Source: Deltaproteobacteria bacterium (lineage in GTDB: Bacteria > Desulfobacterota > Desulfuromonadia > Desulfuromonadales > BM103). From it: a DNA stretch of 64,000 nt. Positions 43,758 to 52,540 of the stretch are shown here, in pieces. The stretch lies in NCBI GenBank assembly GCA_024279915.1, contig JAJRRB010000088.1, forward strand, positions 1-64,000, written 5' to 3'. The position numbers and the translations under genes are program-made. The first letter of the stretch is position 1, and each line of letters begins with the position of its first letter. A model generated the notes under the pieces. That model was not told where the DNA came from. It saw only the letters and a program-made list of their open reading frames with translations, and searched no databases.

Positions 43758-44456
43758 ATGTCAAAACTACGTTGCCTCTTATCTCTTCTGGCAATAAGCC
43801 TTCTGTTAGGGCTTTCGGGCTGTGGCTCCAAAGCTTCCGCTAAGGCTACGGCTGGCAAGCTTACTCCGGCAATTCCACCGGGCAAGGGTTTGTTCCGCAG
43901 TCACGAATTTCGCAGTACTCTGAAGGCCTTGCCGAACTGGACACGGGTGATGGTGAGTGCGGAGAGCCAGACGGAGACTTTTTATGCCTGTGATGCGAGT
44001 AAAGAGGCCTGTTCCTCGGCTGCACTCAGCTGGCAGAAAATTATCCGCCAGAGCATCGGGCTTTCCCCTATGGCGCAGCTCAAAACAGTGAACAGTTATT
44101 TCAACCGCTGGCCGTACCAACTTGATATTGACGTCTATGGTGTCAGCGATTACTGGGCGACGCCGGGTGAGTTCCTTAAATTGTCCGGAGACTGTGAAGA
44201 TTACAGCATCACCAAGTATTACGCCTTGCGTAAACTTGGGTTCGCTATCGATGATATGCGTATTGTGCTGCTCAAGGATAATATCCGGAACATTTCGCAC
44301 GCAATATTGGCTGTTAAGCTCAATGGTGGAACCTATGTTCTTGATAATATGTCTGATCTGGTGCTCTCACATCTGAAGTATGAGCACTATGTCCCACAAT
44401 ATTCTGTCAACGAGTTTTATCGGTGGGCTCACGTTGCGCCGAAGGCGTTACGTTAG
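43758..44456 (+). CDS. lapG: LapG-type periplasmic cysteine protease (BTLCP family)
   Basis: This 232-aa transglutaminase-like protease has catalytic C146 (GDCEDYS), H181 (ISHAI) and D196 (VLDNM), in the order and spacing of LapG, whose triad in Pseudomonas is C135-H172-D189. A lipobox LSGC at residue 22 suggests it is lipid-anchored. Two further cysteine-containing loops precede the domain. It would release the adhesin by cutting at TAAG. Calcium-binding acidic residues are expected near DYWATPGEF, by family knowledge. It is operonic with exporter and adaptor, and the next gene replaces the usual LapD. Confidence 0.93.
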   Translation: MSKLRCLLSLLAISLLLGLSGCGSKASAKATAGKLTPAIPPGKGLFRSHEFRSTLKALPNWTRVMVSAESQTETFYACDASKEACSSAALSWQKIIRQSIGLSPMAQLKTVNSYFNRWPYQLDIDVYGVSDYWATPGEFLKLSGDCEDYSITKYYALRKLGFAIDDMRIVLLKDNIRNISHAILAVKLNGGTYVLDNMSDLVLSHLKYEHYVPQYSVNEFYRWAHVAPKALR

Positions 44457-44489
44457 ACTTGTCACCCGATCAAGAAGGAGATGCAAGGC

Positions 44490-46475
44490 ATGCAGGAGAA
44501 TGATATGAAACTGACGATTTCTGGTTCGGCAACGATTCCGGAATACCAGTCCGAGCCAAGGAAGAAGGTGTTTTGGATTGGCCTGGGCATCATTGCCCTG
44601 GTCGCGGTTACTGCCATCATCTGGGTCTCCTGGGGACTCAAGTCGAAAGGGCAGGAGTTCGAGGTCAATCTGCAGAAACGACTTGAGCTGATGGCCGCCA
44701 CACAGGTGAAGCTGACAGAGGCCTTGTTTGAAACTGCGATTAACCAAGCCAACCGGGTGATCAACTCGGACCTCTTCAAACTTTATGCATCAGAGGTCCA
44801 CTTGATTGAAGATGATGTCTCTCTGTTGGTGTCGGGCCCTTTCCCAGGGCATTCTGAGTTTGATGAAGGTGTGGCCTCGCTCTCTGCACAATTGCCAATG
44901 ATGCAGAGCCTGCTGCTTGAATTCACCCGTATCTCTGGTTATCTGGGAGGGCGGGTGGTCAACCGTAGTGGCACGGTCTACATTGCCACAGATGCGACGA
45001 CCCCACCTTTGCGTGTTGACCAGATGGGTATGGTCAAACAGGTCTTGCGGAGCCAAGAACCTCATTTCGGGCCTCTGCAGTATACCGGTCTTGGTTTGGT
45101 ACTGGAGGCGTTCCTGCCAATCTTCCCTCCCGATGCGAGTGGTCTCGACCAGACGCCGGTTGCGGTTCTGATGCTGACCAAAGTGGTGAGTGAGCGTATT
45201 CATGAAATGCATACCAGTAGCCTGCTGGAGCCAGGAGAACGAATCCGCTTGGTGCAGAAGGTCGCAGAGGGTTATGAAGAGATTGTGCCCTGGCTGCCCA
45301 GGCAACTTCAGAGCATCGGTACGCCACTACATCTTGACCGGACAGAACGTCTGCCGTTTGCTGCTCGCTTATCACTTACTGGTGGAGAAGACACCTATTC
45401 ACTCGGTGTGCCGATCACCGGGCCTGACTGGTGGATCATTGTCGAAGCAAATTATGATGTAGTACGCGAAACCTTGCGGGGTCAGGAAAAATCGTTGATG
45501 AGCATTGCCGTGCTATTGATTCTCTTCTTCGGGGTAGCCTTTGGAGCTGTCTGGGCGCTGCTGGTCAGCAATCAGGAGCGTAAAGTTGCAAAACATTTTG
45601 AGCGGTTGGCCCGGGAAATTGAAAGTCAACGGCAGTTGCTTGACCGGATTAACAACACCATTTCGGACTACATTGTCCTTAAAGATCTGAATGGCCGCTA
45701 CCTGTATGTCAACCCGGCTTTTGCCGAGGCTGTTGGCAAAGATCCGCAGGAAATGATCGGCTTGGATAACGAGTCGGTTTTCGGTGATGACACTGCGCGC
45801 CGTCTCGAACATTCTGACCAGCAGGTGCTGACCAGTGGTGAACCAGTTACTTTTAGTGAGACGCTTTATCTTCGGTCTGAGCCGCATCATCTGCAGATAT
45901 CGAAAGCTGCACTGAAGGATGCTGAAGGTAAACCTACAGGCGTTGTCTCAGTGATTCGTGATATGACCGAGATTGTCGAAGTGCAGAAGCGCCACGAGCA
46001 GGCAACGGCAAAAACTGTTGAAGCTCTGGTACGAGCGATTGAACTGACTGATCCTTACCTGGCTGGGCACTCCCGTCTGATGCGCAACCTGGGTGTCGAA
46101 GTTGCCAAGGCTATGAATGCCAGTGATCTGGATATTTCAACGGTAGAAACAGCAGCCAATCTCTCACAGGTCGGTAAACTCTTTGTTGACCGGGAACTGC
46201 TTTTCAAGGCAGAAGCTTTGACAGCAGAGGAGATGGAAGAAATGGCGCAGCATGTCGAGCATGCCGCCAAGGTTCTGGAAGATATCGATTTTGGTCTACC
46301 GGTTTTTGCGACTGTTTACCAGATGAATGAAACCCTGGATGGGAAGGGTTATCCAAAGGGGTTGAAGGGTGATGACATTCGTTTGTCGGCCCGTATTCTA
46401 GCGGTCGTCAACAGCTTTTGTGCCATGGTTGAACCACGCGCGTACCGTGGTGCACGTTCGATTGATGAAAGTTGA
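44490..46475 (+). CDS. Sensor (Cache-like) PAS and degenerate HD-GYP protein, frameshifted at its end
   Basis: Starting at ATG 44490 (AAGGAG nine bases before it), the 661-aa product has a transmembrane helix (about 26-48), a periplasmic sensor of about 290 residues resembling dCache, a second helix (about 345-365), a PAS domain (about 385-500) and an HD-GYP-like domain (about 515-661). The catalytic HD pair is replaced by Ser-Gln (ANLSQVGK), while DGKGYPKGLKG is kept. It follows LapG where a GGDEF-EAL LapD receptor is usual. The frame ends GARSIDES-stop. Shifting frame there continues LTIIESGDGAYDKRVV for about 37 codons to a TAG at 46580. Confidence 0.82.
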   Translation: MQENDMKLTISGSATIPEYQSEPRKKVFWIGLGIIALVAVTAIIWVSWGLKSKGQEFEVNLQKRLELMAATQVKLTEALFETAINQANRVINSDLFKLYASEVHLIEDDVSLLVSGPFPGHSEFDEGVASLSAQLPMMQSLLLEFTRISGYLGGRVVNRSGTVYIATDATTPPLRVDQMGMVKQVLRSQEPHFGPLQYTGLGLVLEAFLPIFPPDASGLDQTPVAVLMLTKVVSERIHEMHTSSLLEPGERIRLVQKVAEGYEEIVPWLPRQLQSIGTPLHLDRTERLPFAARLSLTGGEDTYSLGVPITGPDWWIIVEANYDVVRETLRGQEKSLMSIAVLLILFFGVAFGAVWALLVSNQERKVAKHFERLAREIESQRQLLDRINNTISDYIVLKDLNGRYLYVNPAFAEAVGKDPQEMIGLDNESVFGDDTARRLEHSDQQVLTSGEPVTFSETLYLRSEPHHLQISKAALKDAEGKPTGVVSVIRDMTEIVEVQKRHEQATAKTVEALVRAIELTDPYLAGHSRLMRNLGVEVAKAMNASDLDISTVETAANLSQVGKLFVDRELLFKAEALTAEEMEEMAQHVEHAAKVLEDIDFGLPVFATVYQMNETLDGKGYPKGLKGDDIRLSARILAVVNSFCAMVEPRAYRGARSIDES

Positions 46476-46582
46476 CGATTATCGAATCCGGTGATGGTGC
46501 CTATGATAAACGAGTTGTCACCGTTCTCAAGGAAGTTGTGAAGTCGGCTATTGGTGAAAAAATTCTGGCCAAACACCGGTAG
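46476..46582 (+). pseudogene. Frameshifted C-terminal tail of the HD-GYP-like protein
   Basis: Immediately after the TGA (46473-46475) another frame reads LTIIESGDGAYDKRVVTV and on to ILAKHR with a TAG at 46580-46582. It matches the usual last helix of HD-GYP proteins. A single missing base near 46470 would restore one 698-aa protein. The lesion is either a real mutation or a sequence error. Confidence 0.75.
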
Positions 46583-46624
46583 AATGGCAACCTAAAATAG
46601 GTTTCTGCCAAGGTTTTGTCTGCG

Positions 46625-46657
46625 ACGCCTGGTCATAATACCAATATGGCCAGGCGT
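46625..46657 (+). terminator. Hairpin after the adhesion operon
   Basis: ACGCCTGGTCA / TGGCCAGGCGT (one G-T pair) with an 11-base loop. The T-tract is weak. It probably ends the exporter-LapG-HD transcript. Confidence 0.6.
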
Positions 46658-46661
46658 TGCT

Positions 46662-46921
46662 ATTAGCAGTGCACATCCTGGTGCGAATACATAGTTCATG
46701 AAATACCCTTTGTGATTTCAGGATTGTTTAGAATTGGTTTGAATGGCATCAGAACATAGCAACTACGAGAATGATTGCCCACCCGTTTCTTGCTATTGTC
46801 ATATGTCAGATGACTTTTGTCAGAGATCTTATGTGTTTAGGTGCTGATTTGCTGGTTTGACAGGTGATGATATTAACGAGTGCCGGGATCTCTTGAGTGA
46901 CCCTTTCATTTATATCCTCTT
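46662..46921. repeat. Duplicated segment, copy 2, with an intact ATG stub of the CCG gene
   Basis: Matches 29529-29788. Reading leftward from ATG 46699, the first 12-13 codons (NYVFAPGCALLI) of the CCG gene are present with a normal start. Similarity ends at 46662, so the rest of the gene is missing. To its right stands the complete ABC-F gene. The other part of this copy is 47129-47391. Confidence 0.88.
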
Positions 46922-47041
46922 CTCGCAAGTTTGTCGGCGAGACAGTCGTTGGTCATTAATGGTTTAGAGCTAAAGCAGTTTTGAGCGTGACAAAGATTAT
47001 ACTGTGTTGTAGAAGTGTGGAGCATTCTACAGAACAATTTC
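46922..47041. promoter_or_regulatory. ABC-F promoter and leader
   Basis: This stretch, deleted in copy 1, has a -10-like TATACT near 47000 and an inverted repeat TGTAGAA / TTCTACA (about 47008-47031). A small hairpin there could compete with the terminator that follows. No gene is seen. Confidence 0.4.
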
Positions 47042-47079
47042 CCGGGGAACCGCCATGTCTGGCTGCTCCCCGGCTTTTT
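47042..47079 (+). terminator. Intrinsic terminator in the ABC-F leader (possible attenuator)
   Basis: CCGGGGA...TCCCCGG with inner GCCA / TGGC and then CTTTTT, ending 9 bases before the ABC-F start codon. Its position in the leader rather than after a gene suggests conditional termination. Confidence 0.6.
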
Positions 47080-47088
47080 GAGGAAGAG

Positions 47089-48717
47089 ATGATCCATTTA
47101 ACCAATATCACCCGTCAGCACGGCACTCATATCCTCTTTAAAAATGCCAGTTTCCAGATAACCGCAGGAAGTCGTAGCGGTCTGGTCGGGCCGAATGGAG
47201 CGGGCAAGTCAACCATCTTCAGGCTGATCACTGGCGAGGAAAGTCTCGATGGTGGCGAAATTAGCTGTACCAAGAAAACAGTGATTGGCTACTTTTCCCA
47301 GGATGTCGGTGAGATGTCTGGGCGTACGGCGCTGGCTGAGGTCATGGCTGCTTCTGCACGCACCATGCAGCTTGGTGAAGAGATCAAGGCGATGGAAGCA
47401 GAGATGTGTGAGCCAATGGCTGATGACGCCCTGGCGACTCTGTTGGAGAAATATGGTGATGCCCAGGAGGAGTTTGAGCATCGCGGTGGTTATGATCTTG
47501 AGAATCGTGCTCAGGCCGTGCTGACTGGTCTCGGCATCGGTCCTGAGGATTACGTCCGACCGGTGGAAAGTTTCAGTGGCGGATGGAAGATGCGCATTGC
47601 TCTGGCGAAGATTCTGACCATAAGTCCTGACGTATTGCTTCTCGACGAGCCGACTAACCACCTTGACGTCGAATCGATCGTCTGGTTGGAAGACTGGTTG
47701 TCAACCGAATTCAAAGGTGCTGTGCTGATGACCAGCCACGACCGGGAATTCATGAATCGTCTGGTCACTCGCATTATCGAGGTTGGCAATGGCAACATCA
47801 CCACCTACGGCGGCAACTATGACTTTTACCTGCGTGAGCGGGAAGTTCGTCGTGAACAGTTGTTCGCCAGCCATCGCCGCCAGCAGGAGATGCTCGCCAA
47901 GGAAGAGGATTTCATCGCTCGCTTTGCGGCCAGAGCCTCACATGCTGCCCAGGTGCAGTCTCGAATCAAGAAGTTGGAGAAAATTGAGCGCATCAAAATT
48001 CCAGCCGAGCAAAAGGTAATCAAATTCGAATTTCCAGAGCCTCCTCGCTCCGGTGATGATGCCGCCAAGTTTGAAAACCTGGCTAAAATCTGGCCAGTGG
48101 ATGATGGTGCAGACAAATCGGTTTTTGGTGGGGTTTCCGGACTGATTCATCGTGGCGATAAGATTGCTGTGGTTGGAGTTAACGGTGCCGGTAAATCGAC
48201 TTTTCTCAAATGTCTGGCTGGTGAGACGGAACCGACATCCGGAACTGTGACAATTGGTGCCAATGTCAACCTCGGTTATTTCAGCCAGCACTCGATGGAT
48301 CTGCTTGAGCCGAAAAAGAGTGTCTTCGATACTGTCCAGGATGTAATGCCGATGGCTTCAATCGGGGTGGTTCGTAACCTTTGTGCTGCTTTTCTTTTTC
48401 AGGGTGATGATGTCGATAAACGTATCGATCGGCTCTCGGGAGGGGAAAAGAGCCGGCTTGTTCTGGCAATGCTGCTGGCTCGGCCGATCAACTTTCTGGT
48501 GCTTGATGAGCCGACCAACCACCTTGATATCCAGTCACGTGAGGTGTTGCTTGAGGCGTTGAAGAACTTTGCCGGTACGGTGATTCTGGTCAGCCATGAC
48601 CGGCACTTTTTGCGTTCGCTGGTTTCACGGGTTTTTGCGATTGATCATGGTGAGATGATCCCTTACGAAGGGGATTATGAGTATTACCTGCAAAAGAGTG
48701 GGCATGAGAATTACTAG
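47089..48717 (+). CDS. ABC-F family ATPase (ribosome-associated)
   Basis: The ATG at 47089 follows GAGGAAGAG. Longer in-frame starts would run through the leader terminator. The 542-aa protein has two ATPase domains and no membrane part: Walker A GPNGAGKST (about 34) and GVNGAGKST (about 365), signatures FSGGWKMR and LSGGEKSR, and Walker B LLLDEPTNHLD and LVLDEPTNHLD. The two domains are joined by a helical linker rich in charged residues (about 230-310), as in Uup/EttA/YbiT-type proteins that act on the translating ribosome. No transporter partner exists. Its 5' part is duplicated as a pseudogene at 29782-30041. Confidence 0.93.
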   Translation: MIHLTNITRQHGTHILFKNASFQITAGSRSGLVGPNGAGKSTIFRLITGEESLDGGEISCTKKTVIGYFSQDVGEMSGRTALAEVMAASARTMQLGEEIKAMEAEMCEPMADDALATLLEKYGDAQEEFEHRGGYDLENRAQAVLTGLGIGPEDYVRPVESFSGGWKMRIALAKILTISPDVLLLDEPTNHLDVESIVWLEDWLSTEFKGAVLMTSHDREFMNRLVTRIIEVGNGNITTYGGNYDFYLREREVRREQLFASHRRQQEMLAKEEDFIARFAARASHAAQVQSRIKKLEKIERIKIPAEQKVIKFEFPEPPRSGDDAAKFENLAKIWPVDDGADKSVFGGVSGLIHRGDKIAVVGVNGAGKSTFLKCLAGETEPTSGTVTIGANVNLGYFSQHSMDLLEPKKSVFDTVQDVMPMASIGVVRNLCAAFLFQGDDVDKRIDRLSGGEKSRLVLAMLLARPINFLVLDEPTNHLDIQSREVLLEALKNFAGTVILVSHDRHFLRSLVSRVFAIDHGEMIPYEGDYEYYLQKSGHENY

Positions 48718-48751
48718 CAGTCTGTCGGATTGTCAATGAGTTGACTGCTAG
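48714..48751. repeat. CTAGCAGTC...GACTGCTAG hairpin overlapping the ABC-F stop codon
   Basis: A perfect 9-bp inverted repeat whose first bases include the ABC-F stop. The first 20 bases match the end of the palindromic element at 63463-63630 except at two positions. It may act as the gene's terminator. Confidence 0.65.
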
Positions 48752-48850
48752 GGCTCTGTTCGTACTATGTCGATAAAAGAGTAGTCTTGTAAGTCCTAAG
48801 GTAATCTAAGAATTGTTGCTGGCATAACTTTTGAGAAAACAAGTAAGGAG

Positions 48851-48876
48851 TGTGTCAGGAGCAACGTCCTGACACA
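48851..48876. terminator. Hairpin between convergent ABC-F and response regulator genes
   Basis: TGTGTCAGGA / TCCTGACACA with loop GCAACG. There is no strong T-tract on the plus strand, and the minus-strand side is T-rich. It probably terminates the two-component operon. Confidence 0.6.
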
Positions 48877-48906
48877 GAGATTTATCCGCAATGCCTCAAA
48901 TTTGGT

Positions 48907-49551
48907 TTAAAAGCCGTTCTTAACAACATGGAAACAATCAATAGCCTTTTTCCCTGCCCGAGAGAGAATGTAACATTTGCGTACATCCTGTTTGATCAGG
49001 TTAGACTCTTTGAGAACCTTTAGATGAAAATTCACCTTGGTATGATCCTTAATTTCCAGCTTTCGACAAATATCCATAAATTTCAGCCTTCCTTCTCGAT
49101 TCACAAGAAGGAGAATCTCACGCCGGATTGAATTCGCAAGGCTATTGAAAGTTTCATCCATTCCCAATACTGCTTTGCAATCCAGAAATTTCGCTTCTTC
49201 CAGACATTTCTTTACGGCCATCATCAGTTCATTGATCTTGAAAGGCTTGGTAATATAGTCGTCAGCTCCCTTCCGCATCGCCTCAACAGCATTATCAATC
49301 GTAGAGAATGCTGTGATCATAATTACCTTGACCTTGGGGCATTCTCTCTTGATGAGCGGCAGAGCCTCCATCCCGCCCATTTCGGGCATGATGAGATCAA
49401 GCAACACAAGGTCAAAAGCGGAGTCGCTTATTGATTTAAGTGCTTCCTCGCCGTTCCCTGCGGTGCAGACATCAAACTCTGCGTTCTCCAGAATCTCCAC
49501 GATACTTTCCTGCATATCCTTGTCATCGTCGACCACCAGGATTTTATACAT
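48907..49551 (-). CDS. Response regulator with ArsR-like winged-helix output
   Basis: This 214-aa protein has a receiver domain (DDD at 8-10, phosphoacceptor D53 region LVLLDLIMPEMGG, Thr in MITAFS, Lys in YITKPFK). A C-terminal winged helix (about 135-205: IRREILLLVNREGRLKFMDIC, then HTKVNFHLKVLKESNLI) resembles ArsR/HTH_20-type domains rather than the usual OmpR, NarL or NtrC outputs. It overlaps the kinase gene by 8 bp and is therefore its partner. Targets are unknown. Confidence 0.9.
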   Translation of the reverse strand: MYKILVVDDDKDMQESIVEILENAEFDVCTAGNGEEALKSISDSAFDLVLLDLIMPEMGGMEALPLIKRECPKVKVIMITAFSTIDNAVEAMRKGADDYITKPFKINELMMAVKKCLEEAKFLDCKAVLGMDETFNSLANSIRREILLLVNREGRLKFMDICRKLEIKDHTKVNFHLKVLKESNLIKQDVRKCYILSRAGKKAIDCFHVVKNGF

Positions 49552-50965
49552 TGTCTTCTTCTCCTACAGGGAAAAACAGAGAAACGGTTGTTCCTTCACC
49601 CGACTGGCTCTCCAGTTCAATTTTACCGTGATGCAATTCCATAATTCCATAACAGATGGAGAGCCCAAGCCCCGTGCCCTTGTCAACATCCTTTGTTGTG
49701 TAAAAAGGATCCATGACGTAAGGCATGTGGTCGGATGAAATACCGGCTCCATTGTCTTTTATAATCACAACAACCTTATCACTTTTTTGGCTTGTCGAAA
49801 TCTGTATTGAACCACCTTCTGGTATTGCATCCATAGCATTGACAAGTATGTTTAGAAAAACTTCTTCAAGCTTCCAGGGGATGGCAGAGATCGCCGGTAT
49901 GGACCCCAGGTGCTTGGTTATTAGATACTTTTTCTGTCGGGCCCCGAGAAGACCTATCGTGCTTTCCAGTACATCGTTAAGGTTTGTCGATTGATAGTCA
50001 GCTTCCTTGTTTGTTGAGAAATAAAGCAACTCTCTGGCGATGTTCGAAGCTCTGTCCAAGTTCCTTTCGATGGAGGAGAACCTTCTTTCATATGAAAAAG
50101 GGATGTTGTTAGAGTCCAGGTCATTCTTCAACAACTCGATATTGAGTGAAATGTTCCCTAAGGGATTGTTTATTTCATGTGCAATACCGAAAGCCAGTTT
50201 GCCAAGAGAATGAAGTTTTTCCGATTGCGCAAACCTGTTCAAACTTTCTTCAACCTGTTGTTTCCTTTCAACGTCAAATATATACAGAGCATGCATAACA
50301 AAATGAAGGATGGCAAAGGCTAATATGCCTCGGAATAGTTCCACTGGCATGTCTACCAGGGGCAGGTTTGTCCCTGAAGGCACGAGGCCGGCGAACACAC
50401 CATAAAAGGCCAAAGAGATACCTGCGCCAATAAAATTTAAAGCGCCTTTGTTACTTATGTGATGGACCGTTCGAGAATACAAGATAAGGCCCAGACAGGA
50501 GACAATAGCACCAGGAAAACCTATGAAATTCCGAACTTTAATATTGGCCGCTGATAAGGAGAAAATTGACACGGGCTCTTTCGCTAAAGGTACAGAAAGA
50601 AGTATTGCGACAGCCAGAAGCAGAGGGATCAAATATACTAAGCCTCTTTTGGACGAGTATACGATGCGCAAAAGACTCAAGCCGAATAGCAGCAAGAAAG
50701 TGAAGGAGATGGCGACCAGACCAAGTTTGATTTCGTTCAGATAAGGTAAAGCCCCTTCGGAGAATTCAGAAGAAAGTAGAATTAAATATAGTGTAAACCA
50801 CTCCAGGAAAGCATGCGAATAAGCAAACAGCGCGAACAGCCACAACGAGCGCGAAATTATCAGGTTGCTGGCACTGGTGTCTCTTGAAGTAATGGCCACG
50901 CCAATGGCAAAAAAGGCCATGCCGTAGAAAAGATAAATCGGGAAGATTGATATTTCGTTTATCAT
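49544..50965 (-). CDS. Membrane-bound histidine kinase with multi-helix N-terminus
   Basis: The ATG at 50965 (GGTGGACGC before it) gives 473 aa. Seven or so transmembrane helices occupy about residues 1-230, giving a sensor embedded in the membrane. Then come a dimerisation/phosphoacceptor region with H in GIAHEINNPLGN (about 265) and an ATPase domain with the N box, NGAGIS and DKGTGLGLSIC. It should phosphorylate the regulator that overlaps its end. The signal is unknown; a membrane or lipid cue is plausible from the topology. Confidence 0.9.
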   Translation of the reverse strand: MINEISIFPIYLFYGMAFFAIGVAITSRDTSASNLIISRSLWLFALFAYSHAFLEWFTLYLILLSSEFSEGALPYLNEIKLGLVAISFTFLLLFGLSLLRIVYSSKRGLVYLIPLLLAVAILLSVPLAKEPVSIFSLSAANIKVRNFIGFPGAIVSCLGLILYSRTVHHISNKGALNFIGAGISLAFYGVFAGLVPSGTNLPLVDMPVELFRGILAFAILHFVMHALYIFDVERKQQVEESLNRFAQSEKLHSLGKLAFGIAHEINNPLGNISLNIELLKNDLDSNNIPFSYERRFSSIERNLDRASNIARELLYFSTNKEADYQSTNLNDVLESTIGLLGARQKKYLITKHLGSIPAISAIPWKLEEVFLNILVNAMDAIPEGGSIQISTSQKSDKVVVIIKDNGAGISSDHMPYVMDPFYTTKDVDKGTGLGLSICYGIMELHHGKIELESQSGEGTTVSLFFPVGEEDNV

Positions 50966-51180
50966 GATGCGTCCACCATAATTCAATGCGATAAAACAAG
51001 ATAGGGGCTCTTATGCAAGTCCTGACGCGATCTAGATGTCTTTATTCGCTCACTGGGTAAGCGTCCGTAGCAGACGCAAGAGATTTCCATTCATCACTTG
51101 CGGCGTATTCCTTGGCCACCTGGGCAAGGGGGGGGGCTTCAAGTGACTGAGGTTGGCTTTTGCTCCGAAAGAGACAGCTA

Positions 51181-51211
51181 AGCCTGCCGGAGAATCTGTC
51201 TCCGGCAGGCT
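51181..51211 (-). terminator. Terminator of the EB_dh heme protein gene
   Basis: AGCCTGCCGGAGA / TCTCCGGCAGGCT, a perfect 13-bp stem with loop ATCTG, 27 bp beyond the stop codon on the minus strand. Confidence 0.8.
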
Positions 51212-51238
51212 TGTTTGCTACGAACTACTTAACGCGGC

Positions 51239-52279
51239 TTACTTGAACTTCAGTGTCAGCACATCGTCATGGTACAGGTGGTTGATCTGGCTGTTGTCGA
51301 AGACCGAGATGCCGAAGCTGTAGGATTTGCTCAAGTCGTCAAACTGAACATCCTGAATCTTGGCCATGTCGCCGCTGGTCACCAGCTTTCTGCGGATTTC
51401 CAGAGTCCAGACACCCTTGTCCCACTTGCCGCGCATCTCGATATCGGCACGCTGGCCCTCGAAGGCATCGATGATGATCCCCGGGACCACATCACCAGGC
51501 TCGAAGATGTCAACGAAGGGGGTCTTCAGGCTGGGCAGCACATAGTACTTAGCTTTCTTGCTGGGAGGAAAGTTCATGTAAGCAGGGCCGGTCTTGTCCT
51601 TGTTGACATTGTTCTTGTAGCCGCCGCCGGACTTGGTATCACCCTTGCGACCAAAGCCCTTGTTGTCTTTACCGTTGTCGGTGCTGTCCATGTACTGGTC
51701 ATCGATCTGACCCAGGGGGCTGGCCCGCACGTTCTTGACGTGCCACATGTCAATGGTCTCGCCAGGATTGTTGGTGAATTTGCGCCCGGCCGAAGTGTCG
51801 CCTTCAATGTCCATGTGACATGAGATCGCGCAGCCCTCGTCAGTAAAACCTTTCGTGTTGATGTTCCAGAAGAAAGCGGCCTTGTCTTCGTAGTAGGTGT
51901 TGTCGTGACCGGTCTGGTCCTTATTCTTCATCTGCTTCCAGCTGCCGTCCTGCTGCTTGATCCATGGGGAGCGTGCGAGACTTTCAGTGGGATCACTGTA
52001 CTGGAGCAAAAAGTAGATGTACTCATCGTCATAGAGCGACTTCATGGTGACGGTGGTCTCTTGCATCCCTTCGTAACCATTGTCTGGCTCATAGGGGAGG
52101 TTGTCCAGGGTCACCTTCAGAGGAGCGGCTTTCTGCCAGGCGTTGTCAACCACACCAGAGAGCAGAATCGGCTTGTCCGTTTTGACGCTGGTCAGGGTTG
52201 TGGCCGCTTGCGCAGTCACCCCGACGAAGAGCAGGCCGATAATTAGACCCAGGGTGCGAACCAGATAACTTTGTTTCAT
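51239..52279 (-). CDS. Periplasmic EB_dh-domain (ethylbenzene dehydrogenase gamma-like) heme protein
   Basis: The ATG at 52279 follows TAAGGAGAATGCC and gives 346 aa with a signal peptide cut near AQAAT. An upstream frame extension is unlikely. The mature protein fits the heme-binding gamma subunit fold of DMSO-reductase-family enzymes (EB_dh domain): DNAWQKAAPLKVTL near the start, SLYDDEYIYFLLQYSDP near 87, and the ISVFDNSQINHLYHDDVLTLKFK-like end. Within it lies CAISCH, a CxxxCH heme-type motif. No molybdopterin subunit is encoded nearby, so it may serve as a stand-alone heme or electron carrier. It stands alone with its own terminator. Confidence 0.78.
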   Translation of the reverse strand: MKQSYLVRTLGLIIGLLFVGVTAQAATTLTSVKTDKPILLSGVVDNAWQKAAPLKVTLDNLPYEPDNGYEGMQETTVTMKSLYDDEYIYFLLQYSDPTESLARSPWIKQQDGSWKQMKNKDQTGHDNTYYEDKAAFFWNINTKGFTDEGCAISCHMDIEGDTSAGRKFTNNPGETIDMWHVKNVRASPLGQIDDQYMDSTDNGKDNKGFGRKGDTKSGGGYKNNVNKDKTGPAYMNFPPSKKAKYYVLPSLKTPFVDIFEPGDVVPGIIIDAFEGQRADIEMRGKWDKGVWTLEIRRKLVTSGDMAKIQDVQFDDLSKSYSFGISVFDNSQINHLYHDDVLTLKFK

Positions 52280-52540
52280 GGCATTCTCCTTACGGATGGT
52301 TAGAGGGGCTGGTATCAATGGGAAGTAACAGACTTTGCTTACCATGCAAATCAGTTTGCCATCTGACAATAAGGAGAAAGGAAAATCTAGATTAAAGATT
52401 TTAACAAGAAGGGGTTTTTGTGAAGTTTATTTCACAACAAGCCACCCGCAGTCGTGCAGATGGCTTGTAGTTGTTCCATTGTAATACCACTAATTCTCAT
52501 TCGCCAAGCAATTGACACACTTGGGAATACCAAAGAATCC

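Noticed and set aside
46981..47088. N-terminal extension of ABC-F
   Set aside because: Passes through the leader terminator and a second inverted repeat. ABC-F proteins begin near MIHLTNI.
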